Below are positions 30,626 to 39,917 of a DNA stretch of 64,000 nt, one piece after another. The notes under the pieces were generated by a model. The model made no database searches and was not told the DNA's origin. It saw only the letters and a program-made list of their open reading frames with translations. Source of the stretch: Pirellulales bacterium (lineage in GTDB: Bacteria > Planctomycetota > Planctomycetia > Pirellulales > JACPPG01); NCBI GenBank assembly GCA_036499395.1, contig DASYDW010000136.1:1-64000 (forward strand), in the 5' to 3' direction. Position 1 is the first letter of the stretch. The number at the start of each line of letters is the position of its first letter. Both the position numbers and the translations under genes were made by a program.

Positions 30626-31492
30626 TTAAACGGACGCCGTGGTTCGACGGAGACGTCGAACTACCAATAGGAAGATGCCCATCGCAGCGAGGATCACTGC
30701 CGACGGTTCCGGCACCGACGCCTGGTAGATTGCCAACGTCGCAGCATCTTGAACGGCCAGCGACGCATTGGTGAAGCTGCCACCCGACAAAGTCGTATCG
30801 GTCAAGGCGAAGACGTCCACCATGGGAGCCGAAGTCAACGTCGTCCCGTTGTGGTAGTGAACGGTGACCGTATATGCAAAACCGTATTCGCCGGTTGCCG
30901 TCGAGCCGCCGAGGAACAGATCCTTGGCAAACTCGTGCGTGTCTGCCAACGAGAATTGAAATCCAGGCAAAACCCCGGTGTTTCCACTAATCGTGAGCAG
31001 GCCGGCGGCAGTACTCGCCGCGCCAGGATGATTTGTCGAATTGCTGGCGCCGTTGGGAGCGTTGCCGGGAAAACGCTCGACGATATTCAGCGAGACTCCC
31101 GACGCCGCCGGTTCGGCCGAACCACCGTTTGAGAACAATAGAGGACTGATCACCGTGAACGTTGCGCTGTCGTAAACACTGAAAGGTCCCGATGTCGAAG
31201 CGCCGCCGTCGTTCGTCGGATAGTAGGCGCCCGGCGATGAGCGGGGTGTGCTTACCAAAGAGCCTTCGGTGAATAGCGAGTCAGGGCCTTTTGCAGCAGG
31301 AAACTTGTCCCAGAACAAGTTCGCATACGGAGACGCCGTATTGCCACTGTCGAGGACGTTCGACTGCGATGCTACATGGAGGGCAATCGGCACTCCGCTC
31401 GAATCCAACTCACTGATGAGATAACCGTGGCCGCTAGCTACGGCGGTTGCGGCCAAATAAACGATAGTCGTGACTAAGAATTTCAGACGCAT
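30626..31492 (-). CDS. PEP-CTERM protein, HG-family paralog 3
   Basis: A 288-residue exported protein, first of the three tandem paralogs. Signal peptide 1-21 ends VASG, so the mature chain would begin His22-Gly-Tyr. The shared core is more diverged than in the other two but keeps 'YANLFWDKFP', 'VISPLLFSNGG', His155 ('NHPGA'), His186 ('LADTHEFAKD') and His212 ('TVTVHYHNG'). The C-terminal 'VPEPSAVILAAMGIFLLVV' plus RRLRRTTASV is a clear PEP-CTERM anchor. ATG 31492 needs no adjustment. The three genes look like a tandem duplication with divergence. Confidence 0.82.
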   Translation of the reverse strand: MRLKFLVTTIVYLAATAVASGHGYLISELDSSGVPIALHVASQSNVLDSGNTASPYANLFWDKFPAAKGPDSLFTEGSLVSTPRSSPGAYYPTNDGGASTSGPFSVYDSATFTVISPLLFSNGGSAEPAASGVSLNIVERFPGNAPNGASNSTNHPGAASTAAGLLTISGNTGVLPGFQFSLADTHEFAKDLFLGGSTATGEYGFAYTVTVHYHNGTTLTSAPMVDVFALTDTTLSGGSFTNASLAVQDAATLAIYQASVPEPSAVILAAMGIFLLVVRRLRRTTASV

Positions 31493-32048
31493 TTTTACTC
31501 CGTGAATTCATGCCCCAGCTGATAGGGCGCAGGGCATTCGTTAATTGGGTTAAGTGAGCTCACGGCATCCGCAATTCGCGGAGGGAAGCAATCGATCCCG
31601 AACGCATCACTGCCCGCCGTGGCGCGATAGCGTGTCGCAGTATGGAAAGCCGCGCAACGCTGCTCGAGAAACCTGCACAGCGCACCGAAACACCTGCGCC
31701 CCTGCGGTCAGCCGACGAGGCCGAATCGGCAAGGCATATCGCTTGTGGATCGTGCGTCGCGAGGTTTTTTAGATCACTAGCGTTTCCAGATTGATGGAAA
31801 GTCTGCCGAAGAATCGAATTTGCCGTTGAGTGCAATCCCGGATGACGCACCTGCGCGCCCACGCCTCCCCAGGGATATCCCCTGCGATGAGGAACGTGCC
31901 GTGGGGGGTGGCGTGAGCGCGCAGGGCGCCATCCGGACGCAGCGAAGCGCAAGGACAATCTGACCGACCTCGCAGCGCTATTGACGCAACGAGACGATGT
32001 CAGCGGCAGGCGCGCTCATGGCGCGATGTGCGGGTCCGATCGAAGCGA
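31493..32048. other. Spacer of about 550 bp with no supported gene
   Basis: Only short frames without protein-like composition are present on either strand. It must hold the promoter of the minus-strand PEP-CTERM string, which starts at 31492, but I see no confident promoter motif. Confidence 0.4.
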
Positions 32049-32639
32049 TCAGGATTTGGGAGGAGGCGGATCGACCGCCTGCGGAATGGAGAACGTCTTG
32101 CAATCGCGAAGCACGACCCATTCCCCGGGGACTTGATCGGCGCCCCAGTTCAATGTCTGGGGTAATGGCGCCGTTGCCGCAAGAGTTAGCCATAGTGGAG
32201 AATTGCCCTGGCAACGATAGGCGTGCATGGCGACGACCGAGTTTCGGCCGGATGTTCGCCCTGGAGTGGACGCGGCGTCTTGCGAGCAATTCTTGGCACG
32301 CCGGCTGCAGCAGCCCGCTAGTTGCTTTTGTTCGCACGCGTCGTGGGAAGCGCCACACGCATGTTCGTCATGGTCGTGCCTGTCGTCGCTGCTAGCCAGC
32401 AACTCGTCGGGCGGCGCGACGTCATGTTCATGGGCCCAGGTCAGCTTTTCCTCGCGAGTAAAGCAACAGCAATGCTTCCAGCACTGATCAGCGTCGGCGC
32501 AGCCGCAACGGTGGTGCTGGCAGGGAAATGGCCGCGATAGATCCTTAACAGCGGGCGCAGGCAAAGGTATGCCGACCAGCAGCGCAAGATAATTCGCCAA
32601 TGAGAAAGCGGCGATAATACGCCGCGGCCGAGCACGCAC
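32049..32639 (-). CDS. Cys/His-rich exported hypothetical protein
   Basis: A 196-residue protein. A hydrophobic N-terminal segment (IIAAFSLANYLALLVGIPLP) looks like a signal peptide or anchor. It is followed by a dense metal-ligand region: 'CQHHRCGCADADQCWKHCCC', then DDRHDHDEHACG and 'CEQKQLAGCCSRRAKNC'. The rest is neutral. Such density of Cys and His suggests binding of a soft metal (Cu, Zn, Ag or Hg), but no family is recognised. The GTG at 32639 is preceded by CGGAG at 6 bp; a longer frame to 32702 is less likely. The type resembles the Cys-rich proteins at 62171-63967. Confidence 0.6.
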   Translation of the reverse strand: MRARPRRIIAAFSLANYLALLVGIPLPAPAVKDLSRPFPCQHHRCGCADADQCWKHCCCFTREEKLTWAHEHDVAPPDELLASSDDRHDHDEHACGASHDACEQKQLAGCCSRRAKNCSQDAASTPGRTSGRNSVVAMHAYRCQGNSPLWLTLAATAPLPQTLNWGADQVPGEWVVLRDCKTFSIPQAVDPPPPKS

Positions 32640-32975
32640 GCAAAACTCCGAGCTGGTCCGTTGGACCGTTCCAACGACCCGCTCCTCATCGCAGGCTAGC
32701 AATATTGTCAGTACTCGGACGGGAAGTCAAGGGTTTCAAAGAACTTTGCCGGGACTGGGCAGATAATCCGCAGGCAAGAGACCTCGCCCGGCTTGGCTGA
32801 AAGTGCATCTTTCAGCGATCGACCAATGGCAATTTCTGCCGAGGGCAGGAAGGGCGCCCGACGAAGGGTGGTAAAAAAAAAGGCTCGCGCCGGCATACGG
32901 CGCGAGCCTGGATTACGGTTGATCATGCTTTGACGGGATGCGCCCCGATTGAGCGCGACGGAAATCCTTTTTGAC
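32640..32975. other. Spacer between Cys/His-rich gene and protease gene
   Basis: About 335 bp. It carries the terminator of the protease gene at 32872-32909 and must carry the promoter of the Cys/His-rich gene. A minus-strand frame (32708-32926) runs through the terminator stem and is not protein-like. Confidence 0.4.
32872..32909 (-). terminator. Intrinsic terminator of the C-terminal processing protease gene
   Basis: An 11-bp perfect stem (32882-32892 with 32898-32908, arm GGCTCGCGCCG) with a 5-base loop; on the minus strand it is followed by nine T residues. It lies about 70 bp past the protease stop codon. Confidence 0.9.
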
Positions 32976-35099
32976 TTAGTTCGCTTTAGCCAGGCGGGTC
33001 AGTTGCAGCAGGTCGACCGTGATCGCCAGAATTTCGCGATTGTAGAAATTCTCGGGATCGAAAACCGGCTTATCCCCCTTGGCCAGCTCCTCGAGCTCCT
33101 TCTCTTCTTCCTTGTCGGCGTTGATCTCGTCACGCTCGGCCTGGAATTTCTGCTCGTTCAGCGGAACCGTCTTGCGATTTTTTTGCGCCTCGTAGCGGGT
33201 GATATTTCGCACGACGCCTTGGAACTCGGTCGAGTCCTTGCGGCGGTCGGTTGAAAGCTTGCTCAGTTGGTTGATCAAGTGCGTATCAATGTACGGCGCT
33301 CGACGGTACGGAACTTCATCCACCTTGTCGAAGTTCAGGGCGTAATCCAAGTCCGCCTCGCCCATCGCAGCCTGGCTGGTAAGCGATGGCAACTCGATGT
33401 CGGAAACCACACCACGATTCTGCGTGCTGTCGCCATCGGGACGATAGAACTGCTGCATCGTGATCTTCAAGGCACCCAGTTGCGGCGCGTTGGGGATGCG
33501 TCCGAAGAACTGCCGCGACAGGTCAAGCAGGCTTTGCACCGTCCCCTTACCGTGCGTGGACTTGTCGCCCACGACCAGTCCGCGGTGATAGTCCTGAATC
33601 GCCCCCGCGAAGATCTCGCTGGCGCTAGCGCTGAACTTGCTGGTGAGCACGAGCAGCGGGCCATCCCAGGCAACTCCACGCTCCAGATCATCGTATTGCT
33701 GCACACGTCCTTCGGCATCCTTCACCTGCACAACCGGGCCTTCGTCGATGAACAAACCGGTCAGGCTAATCGCCTCGGGAAGGCTGCCACCACCATTCAT
33801 GCGCAGATCAAGGACCACGGCTTGTACGCCTTTGGCCTTGAACTCGTCGAGAATACGCCGGACGTCGCGAGTCGTGCTCTTGAAGTCGGGCAGATCACGG
33901 CGGGCACCTTCCATGTCCATGTAGAAACTGGGGAGGTCGATGACGCCGATCTTGTAGGTCTGGCCCCCCTTGGTCTCGTCGATGATCCGGGCACGGGCCT
34001 CACTGTCAGTCAGCTTGATTTCGTCGCGTGTGATGTCGTAAATGCGCTTGTCGTTAGCGCCGTTGGGAATCACTTCCAGGCGGACGACCGTACCGCGGCG
34101 TCCGCGGATTTTCTGCACGACGTCGGAGAGCTTCATATTGACGATGTCTTCGATCGGGCCTTCGGTTCCTTGCCCGACGCCGATCACCTTGTCGTCAGCC
34201 TTCAAACGGCCGTCCTTATCGGCGGCTCCGCCTGGCACGACCTTGGTAACGACGGTGTAGCCATCGTCACCGGCCATTAGCGCTGCGCCGATACCGTCGA
34301 GCTGCAGCCGCATCTCGATTTCGAAGTTCTCGAGCGTGTGCTTCGACATATATGACGTGTGCGGGTCGAATGACGTCGAGAGGGCCGTCAGGTAGACCTC
34401 CAACAACTCGTCGCTGTCGTACTGATGCATACGACGGGCGAAATTGTGATAGCGCTTCGAAAGCTTTTCGCGAGGGTCCTCCGCCGCCTTGGCCGCTTCG
34501 GCCGGGGTCGTGTCGTCTTTCGGCGACTTCTCGGTTGCTGCAGGCTTCTTGTTCTTGCCGGCCTTCAACACCAGCAAATCGTACTTAATGCGCTTGCGCC
34601 AGAAGTCGCGCGCCTCGGCGTTGTTGCGGGCGTAGTGCGTCGATTCCGGGTCAGTGATCATCTCTTCGTCGACGGTGAAATCGAGCGGTTCCTTCAGGAT
34701 ATCGTCCGCCAGCTTCACACTTTCGTCGACGCGCTGCAGGAAGACGCTGAAGACCTGGTAGGCAAAGCTGACATCTCCTTTGCGGGTCAGATCGTCCAGA
34801 TCGTCCTGGCGGAGCTTGAAGCCATCAATGTCGTTCTGCTGGAAATAAAGCTTCATCGGATCGAGCATCTTCAGATACCGGTCCAAAAAGCGATGCGAGA
34901 TTTCGTTGTCCAAGGGGTGCTTCGACATGTGCTGACTACGCAGCAACTGCACCACCGCCTTGGTCACGTTGTGATCGTCATCGGTCGGGCCCACCGGATC
35001 CGCCCCGGCGATCCCCGGAGCCGTGGCCGCCATGGCGAGCATTGCCACGGATATGCGATAGAGCGAAAGAGGGCGCACGTAAGGGATAAGATGACGCAT
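32976..35099 (-). CDS. Carboxy-terminal processing protease (Tsp/Prc type, S41)
   Basis: A 707-residue exported serine protease. After the signal peptide (cleavage near AGA|DP) comes an N-terminal helical domain, a PDZ domain ('GIGAALMAGDDGYTVVTKVV' onward), and the S41 catalytic part. The Ser-Lys dyad is visible: Ser in 'LTSKFSASASEIFAGAIQDY' and Lys in 'VVGDKSTHGKGTVQ'. The C-terminal tail after 'DPENFYNREIL' matches the Tsp-type extension. Length fits Prc (about 680). ATG 35099 follows AAAGGA; the frame upstream is an overextension. Role: periplasmic degradation or trimming of exported proteins, possibly incompletely sorted ones. Confidence 0.9.
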   Translation of the reverse strand: MRHLIPYVRPLSLYRISVAMLAMAATAPGIAGADPVGPTDDDHNVTKAVVQLLRSQHMSKHPLDNEISHRFLDRYLKMLDPMKLYFQQNDIDGFKLRQDDLDDLTRKGDVSFAYQVFSVFLQRVDESVKLADDILKEPLDFTVDEEMITDPESTHYARNNAEARDFWRKRIKYDLLVLKAGKNKKPAATEKSPKDDTTPAEAAKAAEDPREKLSKRYHNFARRMHQYDSDELLEVYLTALSTSFDPHTSYMSKHTLENFEIEMRLQLDGIGAALMAGDDGYTVVTKVVPGGAADKDGRLKADDKVIGVGQGTEGPIEDIVNMKLSDVVQKIRGRRGTVVRLEVIPNGANDKRIYDITRDEIKLTDSEARARIIDETKGGQTYKIGVIDLPSFYMDMEGARRDLPDFKSTTRDVRRILDEFKAKGVQAVVLDLRMNGGGSLPEAISLTGLFIDEGPVVQVKDAEGRVQQYDDLERGVAWDGPLLVLTSKFSASASEIFAGAIQDYHRGLVVGDKSTHGKGTVQSLLDLSRQFFGRIPNAPQLGALKITMQQFYRPDGDSTQNRGVVSDIELPSLTSQAAMGEADLDYALNFDKVDEVPYRRAPYIDTHLINQLSKLSTDRRKDSTEFQGVVRNITRYEAQKNRKTVPLNEQKFQAERDEINADKEEEKELEELAKGDKPVFDPENFYNREILAITVDLLQLTRLAKAN

Positions 35100-35540
35100 C
35101 GCAAATCCTTTTCTGCTCGTTAACTGGAAAAAGGCCAGAACCAAGGGGTGCGCGGTAGAGCCCTGCTCGTCAGAGATGCATTGCCGATAACTCTTCCATC
35201 GACGTCCACCGCTCGTCTGATGACTTGCGCTTCCCCGATGCCTTCACGACCATCCATGGGTCGTCCAGGTTGATCGCCAAATAAGACCGGCAATCGAACC
35301 CGACAATCGATATCCGCGTCCCTCTGCGATCGCACCAGAATCGATGCACTGTTCGCGGCGAGAATAGCTAAGTCTATCGAAGGCAACAAGTTAGAGGATA
35401 CTATACGCTCGCCACTCGAAAAGCAATATCAACCGTGCCCCTCGGGCACGCCTGTGTTTTTACGGTTCGCAGGGCCATTCGGTTTCTTTGCAGCGGGGCT
35501 TTTGACCTGGATATGTCGTTAGATTTTGGCTGCTGCGCGA
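35100..35540. other. Spacer of about 440 bp with a small hairpin
   Basis: No supported gene. A 7-bp perfect hairpin (35434-35440 with 35444-35450, CGTGCCC arm) precedes TGTGTTTTT on the plus strand, but there is no plus-strand gene upstream for it to end. A minus-strand frame at 35120-35389 overlaps the protease start and is not convincing. Confidence 0.35.
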
Positions 35541-36338
35541 TCAAGATGCCTCGGACGTGGGGATTTCTGCGAGTTCGAGGATAGCCCGCGCGAGCGCTGG
35601 ATCGGGCCCCAGGCGGTCAACGACGACGAACTCGCGTTCCAGCCACTGTGCAGTGGCGCTCGCGACCATCGAACGGACACGATCCAATAGCTCGCCTTGG
35701 AAAAGCAAATGCGGCTCGACGACTACGCGGCGAAATGGCAAGCCGGGCAGTAACTGCAAGCCGCGCTCGAGCGAAGGTTCGGTCATGGCCAGAAAGCACG
35801 TTTCCAGCCAGCCGGCGCCGGTTTGCTCCTGTCGCTGGCGGGCGAAGCCGCACAGCGCGATGTTCGCGGCCGGATCCTTCGTGCCGCGCCCAACGACCAG
35901 GTGCAGCGTCTCATTGGCCGCGACAGTCCGCAAACCCTCAATCGCCGCGGCGTACCGTCGTTGGGCGAGTTCCCGCACTGCCGAATGCGAGCCAAGATGC
36001 GGCATCTGTTCGATCCCGACGGTCGGGTGTTTGTCGGCCGCCGCCGCCACCAACTGCGGAATGTCGCGATTGGCATGTCCGGCCGACACCAACAGCAGTG
36101 GCACCACAGCAAGGCACGATGCGCCGCGCTCGATGGCGCGATCGACGGCACGCGGCAGATCGGGCTCGACCAGTTCGAGGAAGCAGCCCTCAACGATCGT
36201 TCGTGGCGCCCGCAGGATCACCTGCTGGACCAACTCGGCGAACTCGGCACAGCCGCGCTCGTCGCGCGTACCGTGGCCGACGATGATCAACCCGTCTGGA
36301 GGAAGGGGCTGCCGATTTGATTCGCCCGTCAGTGGCAT
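35541..36338 (-). CDS. CbiX/SirB-like sirohydrochlorin chelatase
   Basis: A 265-residue chelatase that, by family, inserts cobalt or iron into sirohydrochlorin. Two half-domains are seen: 'LIIVGHGTRDERGCAEFAEL' with the metal His at the N-terminus, 'VVPLLLVSAGHANRDIP' with a second His, and a repeat of the fold from 'LHLVVGRGTKDPAANI' to 'VVVEPHLLFQGELLDRV'. In the second half the His of the 'GHG' motif is replaced by Arg (VGRGT), as expected for a fused two-domain protein with one degenerate site. Start ATG 36338 is preferred. Substrate metal cannot be told from sequence; no other cobalamin genes are here. Confidence 0.8.
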   Translation of the reverse strand: MPLTGESNRQPLPPDGLIIVGHGTRDERGCAEFAELVQQVILRAPRTIVEGCFLELVEPDLPRAVDRAIERGASCLAVVPLLLVSAGHANRDIPQLVAAAADKHPTVGIEQMPHLGSHSAVRELAQRRYAAAIEGLRTVAANETLHLVVGRGTKDPAANIALCGFARQRQEQTGAGWLETCFLAMTEPSLERGLQLLPGLPFRRVVVEPHLLFQGELLDRVRSMVASATAQWLEREFVVVDRLGPDPALARAILELAEIPTSEAS

Positions 36339-36540
36339 ATTCGTTCGCCCTATTTCGACCACTAGGTACGCCGATCAGCTCCATCATGACTCGGCCCGCA
36401 ACCATTTTATGCTGTCAGCGGAATAGATTCCGAATCCGTATTTGAATTACGCGGCCAGCCCCCGATCGGAAGCTGGCCACGGCCAGCACTGGCAGCGGGC
36501 CACCGAGCGTCCCCCTCCATCCCCCGAACAGGAGCCGGTG

Positions 36541-36549
36541 TGTTATAGT
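36541..36549 (+). promoter_or_regulatory. Candidate extended -10 promoter element
   Basis: TGTTATAGT fits the extended -10 pattern (TGnTATAAT) with one mismatch and lies about 40 bp ahead of the FHA regulator gene. No good -35 element is seen, which is acceptable for an extended -10 promoter. Confidence 0.3.
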
Positions 36550-36590
36550 GGGCGCTGTTGGCTTGTCCCAGGTGCTGAGCCCGCCGCCCC

Positions 36591-38438
36591 ATGCCCCCGC
36601 TGTACACCTATCTGACCATGATGATCGGGCCGCAGGCAGGAATGAATTTCCTGCTGAACGAAGCCCGCGAGTTCCGCATCGGGCGTGGCGAGGAATGCAC
36701 GATCACGCTGTTGGACCCTATCTGCTCTCGCGTGCATGCGGTGCTTTTCTGCCGTGACCGCACGTGGCGGGTGCGTGACGCGGGGAGCCGCAACGGGACC
36801 TTCGTCAACGACCAGAAGGTCGACGAAGCCGTGTTGGCCGAAGGGCATTCGGTACGCATCGGCGCTTGCGAGTTCGCCTTTCACCAGACCGAGCAGCCCC
36901 CCACCGCCGGATCGGTCGTCTCGGAAAAGGGAAAAGAGACGATCGTTCGCGACACCGTGATGGGGAGCTTCCTGGGGGAAGAGCTCGCGCTATCGGCCAT
37001 CCAGGATTCGGAACAAGCGCAGGATTTGCTGCTGCTCTACCAATTGAGCATTAAGCTGCTGGGCTGCGCCGATCCGCAAGAGGTGATTCGCGAATCGCTC
37101 GATCTGCTGCGCACGCGGACGAACGCCACAATCGTCGGCTTCCTCTGGGTCAGCGACGATGGGCATCTGAAGCCGAAGCTAATGATCCCCGAATCAGCAG
37201 CGAAGCAAGTTTCGCTGAGCGAGTCGTTGACGCGTCTGGTCTCGGACGAGGGTCACGCCGTGTGGACGGCCAATCAGCGCTCGGCCGGCGAAGACGAGCG
37301 GCCGCAAGATTTCGCCGACGCGTTCTGCGTACCCTTGGTGCAAACCGGCACCGTGCTGGGGGCGATGCACGTTTACCTGGATCACGGGCGCTTTCGGCAA
37401 TCGGAATTCGAGTTCGCTATCTCGGTCGCCAACATCACGGCCGTGGCGCTTGCGCGAGCGCGGCACGAAAAATCGTTGACCAGCGACCTAGCTCGGTTGA
37501 AAGCGGCTTCGCCCGGCTACGACGATCTGGTCGGCGCCTCACCCGGCATGCGCGATCTCAAATCCAAGTTGTGCCGCATGGCGAGGGCCAGCGGCTGCGT
37601 GCTAGTGCGAGGCGAAAGCGGCACCGGCAAGGAGCTCGTCGCGCGGGCCATCCATCGCGCCAGTCCGCGCGCCGACCGGCCGATGTTGACGGTGAACTGC
37701 GCTGCGATTCCGGCCGACATCATGGAGAGCCAGCTTTTCGGGCATAAGGCGGGCTCGTTCACCGGCGCGGCCAGCGACCATGCTGGATATTTTCGCCAGG
37801 CCGATCTGGGAACCCTGTTTCTCGACGAGATCGGCGAGCTGACCTTGGCGGGCCAGTCAAAGCTACTGCGCATTCTGGAAGGACATCCGTTCCTACCCGT
37901 GGGTTCGAGCCAGGAAGTCAGTGTCGACGTCCGCGTGATCGCGGCTACGAATCGCGACCTGCTGTCGTACGTACGCGAGAAGAAATTCCGCGAGGATTTG
38001 TACTACCGATTAAGCGTGTTCGAGGTCGTAATCCCGCCGCTGCGCGAGCGCGGCGGCGATATCAGCCTGTTGATTGATTTCTTTCTCGAGCACTTCTGCG
38101 CGCAACATGGTCGGCCAGGCCTCGAGCTATCGAGTGGCGCCCGGGCGAAGCTGCTCGCTTATCAATGGCCCGGCAATGTCCGACAACTTCGCAATGTCAT
38201 CGATAGCGCCGTCGTATTAGCGATGGGCAAAGCGATCGACGAGCAGGATCTGGGGCTGCAGGATGCCGGCACGACCGGCGAGCTCGATTCATTGCGGATG
38301 GACGTTTGGGAGCAGCGGTTGATCGTCGAAGCGCTCAAGCGCACGGCCGGCAACGTGCCTGAGGCCGCGAAGCTATTAGGCGTGGGCCGGGCCACGATCT
38401 ATCGCAAGATCGAAGAGTACGGAATCGTGCGGCGGTAG
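36591..38438 (+). CDS. FHA-GAF-AAA+ sigma-54-type transcriptional regulator
   Basis: A 615-residue enhancer-binding-type regulator. Residues 1-100 form an FHA domain that reads phosphothreonine ('FRIGRGEECT', 'SRVHAV', 'SRNGTFVND'). A GAF-like sensor follows (about 140-290), then the AAA+ motor with Walker A 'GESGTGKELVARAIH', Walker B 'TLFLDEIGEL' and the R-finger region 'REDLYYRLSVFEVVIPPLRE'. The loop that contacts sigma-54 reads GSFTGA rather than the canonical GAFTGA. The C-terminus is a Fis-type helix-turn-helix ('GNVPEAAKLLGVGRATIYRK'). The FHA domain implies control by a Ser/Thr kinase. Target genes unknown. Confidence 0.88.
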   Translation: MPPLYTYLTMMIGPQAGMNFLLNEAREFRIGRGEECTITLLDPICSRVHAVLFCRDRTWRVRDAGSRNGTFVNDQKVDEAVLAEGHSVRIGACEFAFHQTEQPPTAGSVVSEKGKETIVRDTVMGSFLGEELALSAIQDSEQAQDLLLLYQLSIKLLGCADPQEVIRESLDLLRTRTNATIVGFLWVSDDGHLKPKLMIPESAAKQVSLSESLTRLVSDEGHAVWTANQRSAGEDERPQDFADAFCVPLVQTGTVLGAMHVYLDHGRFRQSEFEFAISVANITAVALARARHEKSLTSDLARLKAASPGYDDLVGASPGMRDLKSKLCRMARASGCVLVRGESGTGKELVARAIHRASPRADRPMLTVNCAAIPADIMESQLFGHKAGSFTGAASDHAGYFRQADLGTLFLDEIGELTLAGQSKLLRILEGHPFLPVGSSQEVSVDVRVIAATNRDLLSYVREKKFREDLYYRLSVFEVVIPPLRERGGDISLLIDFFLEHFCAQHGRPGLELSSGARAKLLAYQWPGNVRQLRNVIDSAVVLAMGKAIDEQDLGLQDAGTTGELDSLRMDVWEQRLIVEALKRTAGNVPEAAKLLGVGRATIYRKIEEYGIVRR

Positions 38439-38641
38439 CCACATTAAGGGGCCGTCAGTTAGATGGTCTCGATTCCGGCACGGCTACGTGTAGCCGGAAA
38501 TGCCCTTCCAGCGGCATGCCATGCTGCTGGTTTCATGATATGGCGGTCGCTAAGATGGCGCGTACTTGTCAACTCCGCCGCATTGCGCCGTCACGCCTCA
38601 CTGCGATTTCTCACGCACTTTGAAGTTATAGGAGCTGATGC

Positions 38642-39892
38642 ATGACTTTCATTATCGCGCGAGGAATAGCGGTCATTTGCATCCCCGTTGGATTCCTGGT
38701 TTTTGGGACCGGCGCGTTCTCGCAAGACTGGACTCGCTTTCGCGGTCCCAACGGCACCGGCATCAGTGCAGCCAAATCCGTTCCCACGGAGTGGACCGAA
38801 AAGGATTACAACTGGCGAGTCGAGCTACCAGGCATAGGGCACTCCTCGCCAGTGCTGTGGGGGAACCGGATTTTCTTGACTAGCGCCGTCGAAGACACCG
38901 CCGAGCGGATCCTGCTCTGCCTGGATGCCGCGGATGGCCATATCTTGTGGGAGCGGCGTTATCCGTCCGAAGTGCACACCAAGCATCTGCGCAACAGTTT
39001 CGCAACGCCCAGCCCGGCATGCGACGAAGAGCACGTTTACTTTGCATGGTCGACGCCGGATGAGTACACACTGGTCGCCTTGAGCCATGACGGCGTGGAG
39101 AAATGGAAGCTGAATCTCGGGCCGTACAGCAGCCAGCACAGCGCCGGACCATCGCCGATCGTCTATGAAGACCTGCTGGTACTGGGGAACGATCAAGACG
39201 GCGATAGTTCGCTCTTGGCTTTCGATCGACACACAGGCAAACTGCGCTGGCAGACGCCGCGGCAAAAGGAGTTTGTTTCCTATGCCACGCCTTGCGTGTT
39301 GGCGCGTGAGGGATTGCCCGACGAACTGATCTTTCTGTCCGGAGCGCACGGCGTCTCGGGCATCGATCCCAAGTCGGGCAAGACGAACTGGGAACTCGAC
39401 GCCTTCGATAAGCGGACCTGTGCGTCGCCAGTGCTGTGCGACGGCATGATCTGGGGAAGCTGCGGCTCAGGGGGTGGTGGGAACTATGTCGCGGCCATTC
39501 GGCCGGGCACACCCGACGGCGCCATTAAGCCGCAAGAGGTGTGGAAGATCACCGACTCGGCGCCGTACGTGCCCACGATGATCGGCAAAGGGGACTTTGT
39601 ATTCATGTGGAGCGATAAGGGAGTCGCCGCCTGTGTGAAGGCGGCAACGGGGCAGATTCTGTGGAAGCAACGCGTGGGCGGAAACTTCTCCGGCTCGCCG
39701 GTGTGCGTCAACGATCGCTTGTATTGCATCGCTGAGGACGGTGAAGTCGTCGTGCTCTCGGCCACGGACCAGTACGAGCTACTAGCGCGCAATCCGCTGG
39801 GTGAAGACAGCCGCAGCACCCCGAGCGTGGCCAACGGCCGAATGTACCTGCGCACGTATTCGCACCTGATCTCAATCGGCGGAAAGAAGTAG
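38642..39892 (+). CDS. Exported PQQ-like beta-propeller protein
   Basis: A 416-residue secreted protein of the BamB/quinoprotein-like beta-propeller type. A signal peptide (about 1-27, ending AFSQ) precedes 'DWTRFRGPNGTGIS', the standard opening of planctomycete WD40-like PQQ proteins. Propeller blades are seen as repeats of the type 'LLCLDAADGHILWERRY', 'LLAFDRHTGKLRWQTP', 'GIDPKSGKTNWELDAF' and 'CVKAATGQILWKQRV'. No residues for PQQ chemistry can be assigned, so it is more likely a scaffold or binding protein than a dehydrogenase. ATG 38642 follows a GGAG at suitable distance. Confidence 0.85.
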   Translation: MTFIIARGIAVICIPVGFLVFGTGAFSQDWTRFRGPNGTGISAAKSVPTEWTEKDYNWRVELPGIGHSSPVLWGNRIFLTSAVEDTAERILLCLDAADGHILWERRYPSEVHTKHLRNSFATPSPACDEEHVYFAWSTPDEYTLVALSHDGVEKWKLNLGPYSSQHSAGPSPIVYEDLLVLGNDQDGDSSLLAFDRHTGKLRWQTPRQKEFVSYATPCVLAREGLPDELIFLSGAHGVSGIDPKSGKTNWELDAFDKRTCASPVLCDGMIWGSCGSGGGGNYVAAIRPGTPDGAIKPQEVWKITDSAPYVPTMIGKGDFVFMWSDKGVAACVKAATGQILWKQRVGGNFSGSPVCVNDRLYCIAEDGEVVVLSATDQYELLARNPLGEDSRSTPSVANGRMYLRTYSHLISIGGKK

Positions 39893-39917
39893 CGCAATCG
39901 TTGAAAACGAGCGCGAT

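Noticed and set aside
31554-31958. Overlapping short frames on both strands upstream of the PEP-CTERM string
   Set aside because: None has a ribosome site or a plausible protein; I treat the stretch as spacer.
32708-32926. 72-codon minus-strand frame
   Set aside because: It covers the terminator hairpin of the protease gene and a run of A residues, so it is unlikely to be coding.
35120-35389. 89-codon minus-strand frame ahead of the protease gene
   Set aside because: It overlaps the start and ribosome site of the protease gene and has no protein-like pattern.
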